NCBI GenBank assembly: GCA_937921485.1 | Contig: CAKZSV010000037.1 | Location: forward strand, 1-52,560 | Source: an uncultured bacterium | Lineage (GTDB): Bacteria > Spirochaetota > UBA4802 > JAGODF01 | DNA length: 52,560 nt | Direction of reading: 5' to 3' | Part shown: positions 1 through 7,761 of the stretch, one piece after another | Position numbering within the stretch: the stretch's first letter is position 1 | Layout: every line of letters starts with the position of its first letter | Program-made: the position numbers and the translations under genes | The notes under the pieces: model-generated | What the model saw: only the letters and a program-made list of their open reading frames with translations | Database searches by the model: none | What the model was told of the DNA's origin: nothing

Positions 1-1
1 G

Positions 2-84
2 AGCGCACCGACCCAAGCTCCTGCGCAAACCCCATGAACGCACCAACGTCAGTGGGATAATTGCCGATAGCGCACCGACCCAAG
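2..84. repeat. Tandem repeat, 67-bp period, cut by the window edge
   Basis: The 16-mer AGCGCACCGACCCAAG occurs at 2-17 and again at 69-84, so one full 67-bp unit and the start of a second are visible. A looser echo (ACGCACCAACGTCAG) lies inside the unit near 38-52. The array probably continues to the left outside the window. The period is not a multiple of three, which argues against a repeated protein domain. It lies downstream of the minus-strand lipoprotein gene. Confidence 0.6.
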
Positions 85-98
85 AGAGAACGCAAAAA

Positions 99-824
99 TC
101 ACTTCGCCGGCACAGATTGCGTTTGTGGCACACCAGCTTTATCTTTTCCGCCTTCCACGGATTCAGCTCCGCCCTGCGGCATAAAGGGAGAGGGCGCCGC
201 ACCGCCTTTTGGCTGAAGCATCTTTTCGTATTCGGGATTGCGCTCGATGCGGGCGACATCTTTGAGTTCATCTACCATCTTTTTCATCTTCAAAAGAAGC
301 TTTTGCGAGGAAAGGTACTGGCGTATTTTCTTTTCAGCCTGTTCGATAGGTTCCATTTTGAAATTTTCGCGATGCTCGTTGTAGAAGGCCTCAACTTCCT
401 GATCGCTCACGCCGATTTCGTTTTTGAATTTTTCCCGGATGTAGTATTGCACCACCGCGGTGTCATTAGCCACCTTGATCATCGCCTTCACTTCGGGATT
501 GTCCCGCACTCCCGCCTGTACCGCCTTATTATACATAATCCGCTGGTTGATGACTTCGTTCAGGAAAATTTCCTTGTTAAGAGTTGGGAGCTTTTTTACG
601 AACGTAAAGTCTGACGCGAGCTTGTCGATATCGTCATTCGTGATATCGAACTTCATCTGCATCAGGGCATTCTTATGATGCGCATAATACAGATCATTGA
701 GTTCATCGATGGTAATCGTTTCTCCGTCGATTTTTACAATCCAGTTGCCCTTTCCGCATGCAAATGCAGCAAGAATAACAAACGCAAGACACACTGCCGT
801 TGAACATATAATCGCCTTTCTCAT
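99..824 (-). CDS. SurA-N-like periplasmic chaperone lipoprotein without PPIase domain
   Basis: A 241-residue exported protein. The N-terminus is a basic start, a hydrophobic stretch and a relaxed spirochaetal lipobox (LAAFAC, Cys near residue 23), so it is probably a lipoprotein. Residues 28-155 (IVKIDGETITIDELNDLYY, then EVINQRIMYNKAVQAG and VSDQEVEAFYNEH) follow the SurA/PrsA N-terminal helical chaperone pattern. A returning helix (about 160-195) follows directly where a parvulin PPIase domain would normally be inserted, and no PPIase motif is visible. The C-terminal 40 residues are Gly/Pro/Ala-rich and look disordered. The start has an AAGGGAA ribosome site. It follows mfd by about 100 bp and may share its transcript. 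Inferred role: holding outer-membrane or periplasmic clients. Confidence 0.7.
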   Translation of the reverse strand: MRKAIICSTAVCLAFVILAAFACGKGNWIVKIDGETITIDELNDLYYAHHKNALMQMKFDITNDDIDKLASDFTFVKKLPTLNKEIFLNEVINQRIMYNKAVQAGVRDNPEVKAMIKVANDTAVVQYYIREKFKNEIGVSDQEVEAFYNEHRENFKMEPIEQAEKKIRQYLSSQKLLLKMKKMVDELKDVARIERNPEYEKMLQPKGGAAPSPFMPQGGAESVEGGKDKAGVPQTQSVPAK

Positions 825-926
825 AGCTGTTCCCTTTTTATCCTAAAATAACACTTACCATGCAGGAATTAGCATGCAAAATAATCTCTTTGTTGAATCA
901 AGACAAGAGAGAAGAAACGTAGCCAA

Positions 927-3900
927 TCAGGCCAAAAGGCGCAACAATTTTTTTATTTCCTCAAGCTTTTTTTGTTCATCCACATCGCCGGCAATGAAAA
1001 TCAGAGTATGTTTATCCCCTCGATCAATCGAAAGCCTTTTATCCTTTTTCAGGAGATTCACAAGCTTGCCTCGATCAATCGACGCCGATGCAGGAAATTT
1101 AAATCTTATGCGTTTCTTATCTTCAATTATTTTTTCAATGCCAAGCTCTGTTGCGGCAAGCCGTATTTTCTCCGCTGCGATAAGGCTTCCTACCACCGCC
1201 GGATATGTGCCAAATCGGTCTTCAATTTCGCTGACGAGATCATCAACCTCCTTTTCGTTCTGACACGATTCGAAGCGCTTGTACAATTCCATTTTCTGGC
1301 GCTCGTCGGGAATATAGTCATCGGGTATAAAGAAATCGCTTAAAAGCGATACTGATGTCCTTCGATCGAGCAGCGCCTTCGGCTTTTCGCCTTTCATAGC
1401 CGCAACAGCATCTTCGAGCATCTGGCAATAGAGATCGAAACCCACCTCAATGATATTACCCGACTGCTCTTTGCCGAGCACGTTTCCGGAGCCTCTGATT
1501 TCAAGGTCCTTCATGGCTATTTTAAAGCCGCTCCCCAGTTCGGTGTATTCCGATATCACCTGCAGGCGTTTCTGAGCGGCTTCGTTCAGCGCCCTGTTCA
1601 TGGGATAAAAAAGATACGCGTACGCCTTTGTGATGGAGCGCCCCACTCTTCCTTTGAGCTGATAGAGCTGCGCAAGTCCGAAGGTGTCCGCCCGGTTAAT
1701 GAGAATCGTATTCACATTCGGCATGTCCAGCCCCGACTCGATAATTGCGGTACTGACCAGCACGTCGTATTTTCCATCAAGAAAATCGATTATGACATCC
1801 TCAAGTTCATGCTCGCGCATCTGGCCGTGCGCCACGCAGAAGCGCGCCTCCGGCACAAGCTCCCGAAGCATCCTTGCCTGAATGGTGATTGTCTCCACGC
1901 GGTTGTGCACGTAGAACGCCTGCCCTCCGCGTTCAATCTCCCTTAAGATGGCGCTTCGCACGATATCGGGATTATCCTCAAGTACGAATGTTTCTATGGC
2001 CTGGCGGTTTTCCGGCGGCGTCTGTATTACTGAAATATCGCGTATTCCCGATATCGCCATGTGGAGCGTTCTCGGTATAGGCGTCGCCGAAAGCGTGAGC
2101 ACATCAATGAGCGTTTTCATCTTTTTAATCTGTTCTTTGTGTTTCACGCCGAAGCGCTGCTCTTCGTCTATTACCAGAAGCCCCAAATTTTTAAAACTGA
2201 TGTCTTTTGCCAGAAGCGCGTGAGTGCCGATGATGATGTCAATCGCGCCGGTTTGCAGTTTCTTTTTTATTTCCTTCGATTCGCCGGGGCTTCGGAATCG
2301 TGAAAGCATGTCGATGCTTATCGGATATCCTTCAAAGCGCCGCGTGAAGGTCGCATAGTGCTGCATGGCAAGGATGGTTGTCGGCACCAGCACCGCCACC
2401 TGCCGCCCCGCCATCACTGCTTTAAACGCAGCGCGGATGGCAACTTCAGTTTTTCCAAAACCGACATCGCCGCAAACAATTCTGTCCATGGGGCGCGGCG
2501 ATTCCATATCGTCCTTCACGTCCTCAATGCAGGTAAGCTGATCGGGCGTTTCTTCGTATTCGAATTTTGACTCGAATTCCTCCTGCCATGCCGTATCGGG
2601 CGGAAACTGGTATCCTTCAAGCGCACTGCGCGCGGCGTAGATTTCGATGAGTTCCTTTGCAAGCTCTTCAACTGACTGCCGTACTTTTTCCCGAATGCGG
2701 TTCCATGCGGATTTTTTCCCGAGCGCATCAATCCGCGGCTGTTTTCCTTCCAGCCCCACATACTTTTGCAAAAGGTTCATCTGATCCAGCGGTACATACA
2801 GCATATCGCCTTCATCGTACTCCACTGCGATGAAATCTCTTTCCACGCCTCCTGCTTCCATCCGCTTTGTGCCGCGAAAAATCCCGATTCCATGATTGAG
2901 ATGCACCACGTATTCGCCCGTTTTAAGGTCGAGTATCGACCCAAGGGCAAGCGATTGCTTTTTTTTGAATCGGGTCTTTTTTCTATATGCTTTTCCGAAA
3001 ATCTCATGGTCGGTAATCACCAATGTCTTGAGCGCGGCAATCTCAAAACCCTCTTTCAGCGGCAAAAGCAAAATCTGAAACGGCACATCATTGTACTGTT
3101 CGAATTCACGCGGCGGAGTAAACTCTGAAAAAAGGTCCGCAAGCCTCCGTGCCTGGCCTTCAAACGCGGTGACGATGACAACGTTCCAGCCTTCTTCGAG
3201 CCTTCGGGATACATCGGCCCTCACATTTTTTATTCTGCCCAGATAATTGGCAATGCTGCGAAGTTTAAGATGCACCGCACCCGTTGAATGAACAATCGCA
3301 GATATTTCAATCGATCTGCTTCGAACCTCCTGCAAAAGATCGCCTCGAAACAGTATTTCCGGTGGAGCGGCAAGAGGATCATCCGAACGTTTTCGATACA
3401 GCTCCGCAAATGTCGTTTCAAGAATATCGCGCTGAGCTAAAAGTTCTTCGATATCTACCAGTATAATGCGAAATGTGCTGCTGATAAACGAGGCAAGATA
3501 ATCATGTCCGAACAGCAACGGGAAAAAATCCACTATGCCCTTTATGCGGCCGCCGAATACGCCGTTTTCCTCAAGTTCGAGCGGCTCTCGAGATTCACCC
3601 GTCACTGCAGTTCTCGTCAGTTCGAGCAATCGCTGCCTGTCAGACACATCGAGCAGAATCTCTCTTCGCGGGTAAATTATAATCGAACCGACTTCATCGG
3701 TTGACCGCTGGCTTTCCGGATCAAATTCCCTGATGGAATCAACCGTATCGCCGAAAAAATCCAGCCGGCAGGGATCATCCCGCCCCGGAATGAAAACATC
3801 GATGATGCCACCCTTGACTGCAAACTGACCCGGCGTTTCAACTCTGTACTCGCGTGTGTAACCGTACTCCACAAGAAGGTCAACCAGATCTTCAAAAGGG

Positions 3901-4337
3901 CATTCTTCCCCTTTGGATATTTTAAATCCCCGGTTCACAAAACGGTCTTTACCCGGCATCGCGCGAAGCAATGCCTCGAGCGTGGTGATGGTAATACAGC
4001 ATTCTTCTTTTATGAGGCGGTAAATCGCGGATATCCGCTCCGCCTCGATTTTTTCGGAAGGGTGGGCGTATTCATAGGGAAGCACTTCCCATGACGGCAG
4101 CACCGAAATCTTTTCCGGTGCAACGAAGCCGGCGACATCAAGCGAGAGTTCATGCATCCTTTGATAATGTCGAGAAACGACAACAGTCGGTCGTGGATCC
4201 GCAAGAAAAATGGAAGCAATTAGAAAGCCGTACGATGAAGGCGCAATACCCTCCACGCTCGTTCCCGGAGCGGCTTTGAGAATAGGAGAGAACTCTTCGA
4301 TTCGGCGATATTTTTCTGCAAGTGTGCGAAGCAGCAT
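927..4337 (-). CDS. mfd: Transcription-repair coupling factor Mfd
   Basis: A 1136-residue superfamily 2 translocase, close to the usual 1150. Mfd removes RNA polymerase stalled at DNA lesions and recruits UvrA. The N-terminal third has the UvrB-homology modules (SWEVLPYEY, TPGQFAVKGGIIDVF, then FFGDTVDSIREFD). The RNA-polymerase-interaction domain follows (near YVVHLNHGIGIFRG and LYVPLDQMNLLQKY). The motor domain carries Walker A GDVGFGKT at about residue 622 and the DEEQ box in DEEQRFGVKHKEQ at about 720. Motif VI is seen in QLKGRVGRS, and the C-terminal TRCF domain is intact. It starts 4 bp after the stop of the upstream membrane-protein gene, so the two are probably co-transcribed. No frameshift is seen. 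Confidence 0.97.
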   Translation of the reverse strand: MLLRTLAEKYRRIEEFSPILKAAPGTSVEGIAPSSYGFLIASIFLADPRPTVVVSRHYQRMHELSLDVAGFVAPEKISVLPSWEVLPYEYAHPSEKIEAERISAIYRLIKEECCITITTLEALLRAMPGKDRFVNRGFKISKGEECPFEDLVDLLVEYGYTREYRVETPGQFAVKGGIIDVFIPGRDDPCRLDFFGDTVDSIREFDPESQRSTDEVGSIIIYPRREILLDVSDRQRLLELTRTAVTGESREPLELEENGVFGGRIKGIVDFFPLLFGHDYLASFISSTFRIILVDIEELLAQRDILETTFAELYRKRSDDPLAAPPEILFRGDLLQEVRSRSIEISAIVHSTGAVHLKLRSIANYLGRIKNVRADVSRRLEEGWNVVIVTAFEGQARRLADLFSEFTPPREFEQYNDVPFQILLLPLKEGFEIAALKTLVITDHEIFGKAYRKKTRFKKKQSLALGSILDLKTGEYVVHLNHGIGIFRGTKRMEAGGVERDFIAVEYDEGDMLYVPLDQMNLLQKYVGLEGKQPRIDALGKKSAWNRIREKVRQSVEELAKELIEIYAARSALEGYQFPPDTAWQEEFESKFEYEETPDQLTCIEDVKDDMESPRPMDRIVCGDVGFGKTEVAIRAAFKAVMAGRQVAVLVPTTILAMQHYATFTRRFEGYPISIDMLSRFRSPGESKEIKKKLQTGAIDIIIGTHALLAKDISFKNLGLLVIDEEQRFGVKHKEQIKKMKTLIDVLTLSATPIPRTLHMAISGIRDISVIQTPPENRQAIETFVLEDNPDIVRSAILREIERGGQAFYVHNRVETITIQARMLRELVPEARFCVAHGQMREHELEDVIIDFLDGKYDVLVSTAIIESGLDMPNVNTILINRADTFGLAQLYQLKGRVGRSITKAYAYLFYPMNRALNEAAQKRLQVISEYTELGSGFKIAMKDLEIRGSGNVLGKEQSGNIIEVGFDLYCQMLEDAVAAMKGEKPKALLDRRTSVSLLSDFFIPDDYIPDERQKMELYKRFESCQNEKEVDDLVSEIEDRFGTYPAVVGSLIAAEKIRLAATELGIEKIIEDKKRIRFKFPASASIDRGKLVNLLKKDKRLSIDRGDKHTLIFIAGDVDEQKKLEEIKKLLRLLA

Positions 4338-4341
4338 TGTA

Positions 4342-5133
4342 TTATAGTGAACGGCCGACGGAAAACCAGACGGTCTTTTCGTGCAAGGTTTTTTTCATCT
4401 CTTCAGCATTGTGTTTCTGAATTATTTTTTCAAGCTCTGATTTGCCTTCCAGGTACTGATATCCATAGTAGGAAGCGGCTCCATACCCCACCGCCGAAGA
4501 CAGAACGCAGACTGCAGCAATGACGGTGCTGACGATGCCGAAATTCGTGTAGCGATACACCGCATAGCCGGCGGCAAGCGTAAAAGTTCCAGAACCGGCG
4601 AAAAAAAGCGCGTGGTAACCGTTTTCTCGCCTATTTTTTCTTTCGAGCATGAGATAATCGACAAGCTTGTCGTCTGAAAGCTTTTCGAATTGTTTGAGAC
4701 GTAAAGGTTCCAGACCGAACTCGCCGGAAATAGGATACCGGCGGTAGTGATAATACCGCGAGTCCACTGAACTGCCATCCACCATTCTTTCTATGGTATA
4801 ATAATAATATCCGGGCGCTAGCGTAAACAACGGATGTGCAATATACACGCTGCCGAGATATCGTTCCGGCATTATCAAAAACGATTGGGGTTTTGCGTCT
4901 TCCGCTTTCTTTTTTATCGTGATGCGATACTTTGCCTTATAGCGCAGGTCCTGTTCATTGTACAGGTCCTGCCACACAAAAGGAGGATTCGGATTCCCAA
5001 TTTCGCCGAACGGATACTCAAGAGGATCGAACGCGCTTGACGCCAGAAGGGTTCCAGAAAGAGACACGGGAAAAAGCAGTGCCAGCATCAACAGTCGGAA
5101 TGCCGGTTTGAAGATGGAGCGTTTATGTATCAT
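4342..5133 (-). CDS. Exported two-helix membrane protein of unknown function
   Basis: I do not recognise the family. The chosen start is the ATG that overlaps the stop of the upstream prenyltransferase gene by 11 bp, giving 263 residues; a longer reading starts at 5157 but lacks a ribosome site. Visible parts are a signal peptide (KRSIFKPAFRLLMLALLF, cleavage likely after LLASS) and a strand-rich domain full of tyrosines (YYYYTIERMVDG, YYHYRRYPISGEFG). A hydrophobic hairpin (TLAAGYAVYRY, then VIAAVCVLSSAVGYGAASYY) and a short basic amphipathic C-terminal helix follow. The strand-rich part could be an extracytoplasmic beta-domain. Sandwiched between a polyprenyl synthase and mfd; context gives no clear role. 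Confidence 0.65.
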   Translation of the reverse strand: MIHKRSIFKPAFRLLMLALLFPVSLSGTLLASSAFDPLEYPFGEIGNPNPPFVWQDLYNEQDLRYKAKYRITIKKKAEDAKPQSFLIMPERYLGSVYIAHPLFTLAPGYYYYTIERMVDGSSVDSRYYHYRRYPISGEFGLEPLRLKQFEKLSDDKLVDYLMLERKNRRENGYHALFFAGSGTFTLAAGYAVYRYTNFGIVSTVIAAVCVLSSAVGYGAASYYGYQYLEGKSELEKIIQKHNAEEMKKTLHEKTVWFSVGRSL

Positions 5134-6226
5134 CACCCGCCACCCCGAGCGATTCAATCATATCTATGAGCCCTTCAAGCAGAGCAATTCCCCTTACCCC
5201 AATCCCGAGGCGATGAAGCTTCACCCGCGAAAGGGAGATAAGCTCTTCGAGCCGGTGAACTGAATTTTCAAACGCACCGGCAGCTTTCATAATGCTGCGT
5301 ATTTTGCGGATGTGCTGTGCGCTTTTTGGCGATGATGAAAGCAGCGCGATGAAGCGCCGTGCCTCCTTAGGCTTGAGCTCCTGCATTGCGTGTGCAACCA
5401 GCATGGTCAACTTCCCTTCTTCAATATCGGAATCGGACGATTTCCCGGTGGCTTCGCTTTTTCCATAGACTCCGATGATATCATCGCGTATCTGAAATGC
5501 CATTCCAAGCGGGAGCGCAAAATCATGAATGCGTTCGATTTCTTTTTTATCGACGCCTCCCGCAAGAACATAGCCCATGAGAAGCGGATAAACCACCGTA
5601 TAATATGCCGTTTTTTCCGAACTTATTTCTCCCGCCACATCTGCCGGAGGCATCGATTTCGGCTTTGAATATATAACATCTAAAATCTGGCCGTATGCCG
5701 TACGCTCATAGGTTTCCGCAAACAGCCGGAGAAATGCGTCTTTTTCCGGGCTGGCGAATTGTACCTCCGCAACGAGTTCAAGCGCAAGCGCAAAGAGGAT
5801 ATCCGCCATCACAAGCGCCACATCGCCGCCGGTAGTGGAATTTTTGCTATACCGCGCGTACTTCTTTCCGGCCACCACATGGAGCGCGGGTTTCCCCCTG
5901 CGCAAAACCGCCCGGTCGATGATATCGTCCTGAATGAGCAAAAACGAATGCATGAGCTCAAGCGCCGCGGCGATTTTCACCGCCTGGCGCACGTTCTTCT
6001 TTTTTTTAGAATACTCATGATACGATGCCAAAAAAATAAGCGGACGGATTCTTTTGCCGGGGCGCGTGCAGTACTCTTTCAAATCACCATAGAGTTGCTC
6101 TCGCAGTCCCTTCGCACCGGATATTTTATTCTCAAAAAGGAGTACAATCTCATTGTCAATTTCCGGAATGAATTTTCTCGAAAATTCATCAAAGATATTT
6201 TTGCGTTTGCCCTTCATGTCGCGCAC
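5123..6226 (-). CDS. Polyprenyl (geranylgeranyl/farnesyl-type) diphosphate synthase
   Basis: An all-helical trans-prenyltransferase of 367 residues that condenses isopentenyl diphosphate with an allylic diphosphate. Seen: the GKRIRPLIFLASY motif that precedes helix B, the first aspartate-rich motif in LLIQDDIIDRAVLRRGKPALH (about residue 98), and the second in FQIRDDIIG (about 247). The KTAYYTVVYPLLMG substrate lysine region lies between them. Bulky residues ahead of the first motif would set product chain length, so the exact product cannot be read by eye; quinone side chain or undecaprenyl/FPP precursors are all possible. The reading frame opens with GTG at 6226; an in-frame ATG three codons on (6217) is an alternative, and neither has a strong ribosome site. 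First gene of the prenyltransferase-membrane protein-mfd run. Confidence 0.9.
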   Translation of the reverse strand: MRDMKGKRKNIFDEFSRKFIPEIDNEIVLLFENKISGAKGLREQLYGDLKEYCTRPGKRIRPLIFLASYHEYSKKKKNVRQAVKIAAALELMHSFLLIQDDIIDRAVLRRGKPALHVVAGKKYARYSKNSTTGGDVALVMADILFALALELVAEVQFASPEKDAFLRLFAETYERTAYGQILDVIYSKPKSMPPADVAGEISSEKTAYYTVVYPLLMGYVLAGGVDKKEIERIHDFALPLGMAFQIRDDIIGVYGKSEATGKSSDSDIEEGKLTMLVAHAMQELKPKEARRFIALLSSSPKSAQHIRKIRSIMKAAGAFENSVHRLEELISLSRVKLHRLGIGVRGIALLEGLIDMIESLGVAGDDT

Positions 6227-6425
6227 CGTATGTGAACATTATAAAATACCGAAAGATGTCAATAGTTTTATTTGCAAAAAAATGTTCACGACAGCGAGGT
6301 TGTGTGGCGGCGGTGTTCCTGTCCGGCCTTTTCGGCATATTTGTCTGAGCTGCACTTAAACAGAGTTCAGGGAACAGCTACAGTGAAAAGTTGCCTGCAC
6401 CGATAACTATGTGCGCAACGTCCTA

Positions 6426-6456
6426 TTTCATGAAAACTACTTGACGATTCATGAAT
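6426..6456 (+). promoter_or_regulatory. Paired palindromes, candidate antitoxin operator
   Basis: Two 10-bp palindromes, TTTCATGAAA (6426-6435) and ATTCATGAAT (6447-6456), share the core TTCATGAA. Their centres are 21 bp apart, that is two helical turns on the same face. The second lies inside the promoter spacer of the antitoxin gene. Ribbon-helix-helix antitoxins are known to autoregulate by binding such spaced palindromes; the link here is inferred. Confidence 0.5.
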
Positions 6457-6468
6457 TATTGATACATT
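6441..6468 (+). promoter_or_regulatory. Sigma-70-type promoter of the antitoxin gene
   Basis: TTGACG (6441-6446), a 16-bp spacer and TACATT (6463-6468) precede the antitoxin start codon by 28 bp. One of the two TTCATGAA palindromes sits in the spacer, which would make repression by steric block simple. Confidence 0.5.
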
Positions 6469-6496
6469 GCCCATAGTACATATTAGAGGTGATAGT

Positions 6497-6775
6497 ATGG
6501 CAATCCTGCAAGTTCGCAATATTGATGATAGATTATATACTTCATTAAAAGCTATTGCAAAAAGTCAAAACCGCTCCATCAGCCAGGAAGTAATATCTAT
6601 TATAGAAAAATATCTTTCAAATCCGGCAGTCTACAAAAACAATCCAACAAGAGAATTCATATCCCTTTCCGGCGCCTGGGAAGATGACCGAAATGCAGAT
6701 GAAATTATTGATTCGATAAAAAAATTCCGTAAAAATTCAGAAAGGCTTAAAAAAGATAATGTCGTATTTGATTGA
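6497..6775 (+). CDS. Ribbon-helix-helix antitoxin (FitA/VapB-like)
   Basis: A 92-residue protein. The N-terminus MAILQVRNIDDRLYTSLKAI gives the short beta-strand and first helix of a ribbon-helix-helix fold; KSQNRSISQEVISIIEKYL is the second helix, with the usual RSISQEV turn. The C-terminal part (WEDDRNADEIIDSIKKF and the basic end) resembles the toxin-wrapping tail of FitA/StbC-type antitoxins that pair with PIN-domain toxins. The start at 6497 is chosen over an in-frame ATG at 6467 because AGAGGTGAT lies just upstream of it. The 3' end overlaps the first codons of a PIN-type toxin gene, as in typical toxin-antitoxin operons, but that toxin is truncated, so this antitoxin is now an orphan at this locus. 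It may still bind its own operator or neutralise a related toxin elsewhere. Confidence 0.8.
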   Translation: MAILQVRNIDDRLYTSLKAIAKSQNRSISQEVISIIEKYLSNPAVYKNNPTREFISLSGAWEDDRNADEIIDSIKKFRKNSERLKKDNVVFD

Positions 6776-6821
6776 TACAAACATAATTATGGGCACTTCT
6801 AAAAACCGCTTTCATCCTTAA
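6759..6821 (+). pseudogene. 5' remnant of a PIN-domain (VapC/FitB-like) toxin gene
   Basis: An ATG at 6759, overlapping the antitoxin stop by 17 bp, opens with MSYLIDTNIIM. This is the standard first strand of PIN-domain toxins, where the Asp of LIDTN is a metal-binding residue. At codon 11 the frame runs into the inverted-repeat element beginning at 6791 and ends at a TAA at 6819-6821 after 20 codons. Joining the sequence across the element (removing it and one TTAT copy) gives only a few more codons and a stop, so the rest of the toxin has been lost, not merely interrupted. Confidence 0.7.
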
Positions 6822-6908
6822 AATCAGCATCCAAGAAAGCGGTTTTTACTTATATATTATATTGTGCCCACAAGGGAACATCCTTATACATGGTTTTTAG
6901 GAATTCCC
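6791..6908. mobile_element. 118-bp MITE-like inverted-repeat element, copy 1
   Basis: No coding capacity. The left end GGGCACTTCTAAAAACC and the inverted right end GGGAATTCCTAAAAACC form imperfect 17-bp terminal inverted repeats. The element is flanked on both sides by TTAT (6787-6790 and 6909-6912), consistent with a 4-bp target duplication. Internally there is a 13-bp stem AAAAACCGCTTTC/GAAAGCGGTTTTT, and TGGGCAC/GTGCCCA pairs around it; the right third forms its own GGGAA/TTCCC hairpin. A second copy with the same flanks lies at 21083-21197. No transposase is present in the window, so it would be a non-autonomous element. Confidence 0.75.
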
Positions 6909-6995
6909 TTATTTTTATGAATTTGACATTTTTTTGACGGGGTGGGAAGATTGGACGGTTACGTTAAACTATTCCAATAACCCCGGATTATATTC

Positions 6996-7757
6996 ATGCT
7001 TGCAAAACGAATCATCCCATGCCTTGATGTGGCAAATGGCCGCGTCGTCAAAGGCATAAACTTTGTGAACTTCCGCGATGCCGGCGATCCCGTTGAGCAG
7101 GGAAAATTCTACGACGAAGAAGGCGCGGATGAGCTTGTGTTTTTAGACATCACGGCGTCCTCCGACCGCCGCGCTATTGTTCTTGAAATGGTCAAACGCG
7201 TTGCCGAAACCGTGAACATCCCCTTCACGGTCGGCGGCGGCATCCGCACGGTGGAAGACGTGCGACTGATCTTAGAAAACGGCGCAGATAAAGTGTCCAT
7301 CAACACCGCCGCAGTTCAGAATCCTGAAGTCATTTCAGAGTCCTCAAAGCGGTTCGGTTCACAATGCATCCTGCTGGCTATTGACGCCAAGCGAGACGGA
7401 AGAGGGAGCTGGAAAGTATATCTTCACGGCGGAAGAACCCCCACAGAGATCGACGCCGTCGAGTGGGCGTGCCGGGGATGTGAGCTTGGAGCGGGCGAGA
7501 TACTTCTCACAAGCATGGATCGCGACGGCACAAAAATCGGTTACGACCTCGAGCTGACCCGGGCAATCGCGGATGCAGTGAACGTTCCTGTCATCGCGTC
7601 AGGCGGCGTCGGCACGCTTGAACACCTCTATGAAGGTCTCACTGCCGGAGGAGCTGACGCGGTTCTGGCCGCATCCATCTTTCATTTTAAGGAATACACC
7701 ATCAGGGAAACCAAGGAATATCTTGCAAAAAAGGGCGTTCCCATTCGGATGGTATAA
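6996..7757 (+). CDS. hisF: Imidazole glycerol phosphate synthase cyclase subunit HisF
   Basis: A 253-residue (beta/alpha)8 barrel that, with the glutaminase HisH, converts PRFAR and ammonia to imidazole glycerol phosphate and AICAR in histidine synthesis. Seen: the N-terminal [19 protein letters not shown] with catalytic Asp11, the phosphate-binding loop [13 protein letters not shown], the second catalytic Asp in LAIDAKRDG (about residue 130), and the C-terminal [13 protein letters not shown] phosphate loop. Length is standard. No other his gene lies nearby, so the pathway is scattered in this genome. The gene follows the inverted-repeat element by 87 bp and converges on the next gene with only 4 bp between stops. 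Confidence 0.97.
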   Translation: MLAKRIIPCLDVANGRVVKGINFVNFRDAGDPVEQGKFYDEEGADELVFLDITASSDRRAIVLEMVKRVAETVNIPFTVGGGIRTVEDVRLILENGADKVSINTAAVQNPEVISESSKRFGSQCILLAIDAKRDGRGSWKVYLHGGRTPTEIDAVEWACRGCELGAGEILLTSMDRDGTKIGYDLELTRAIADAVNVPVIASGGVGTLEHLYEGLTAGGADAVLAASIFHFKEYTIRETKEYLAKKGVPIRMV

Positions 7758-7761
7758 TGCG

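Noticed and set aside
117..614. Plus-strand frame of 165 codons
   Set aside because: It is the complement of the SurA-like lipoprotein gene and has no ribosome site.
6776..6995. Possible restoration of the PIN toxin after the inverted-repeat element
   Set aside because: Joining across the element gives a stop after about seven codons in the toxin frame, and no PIN motif is found before hisF.
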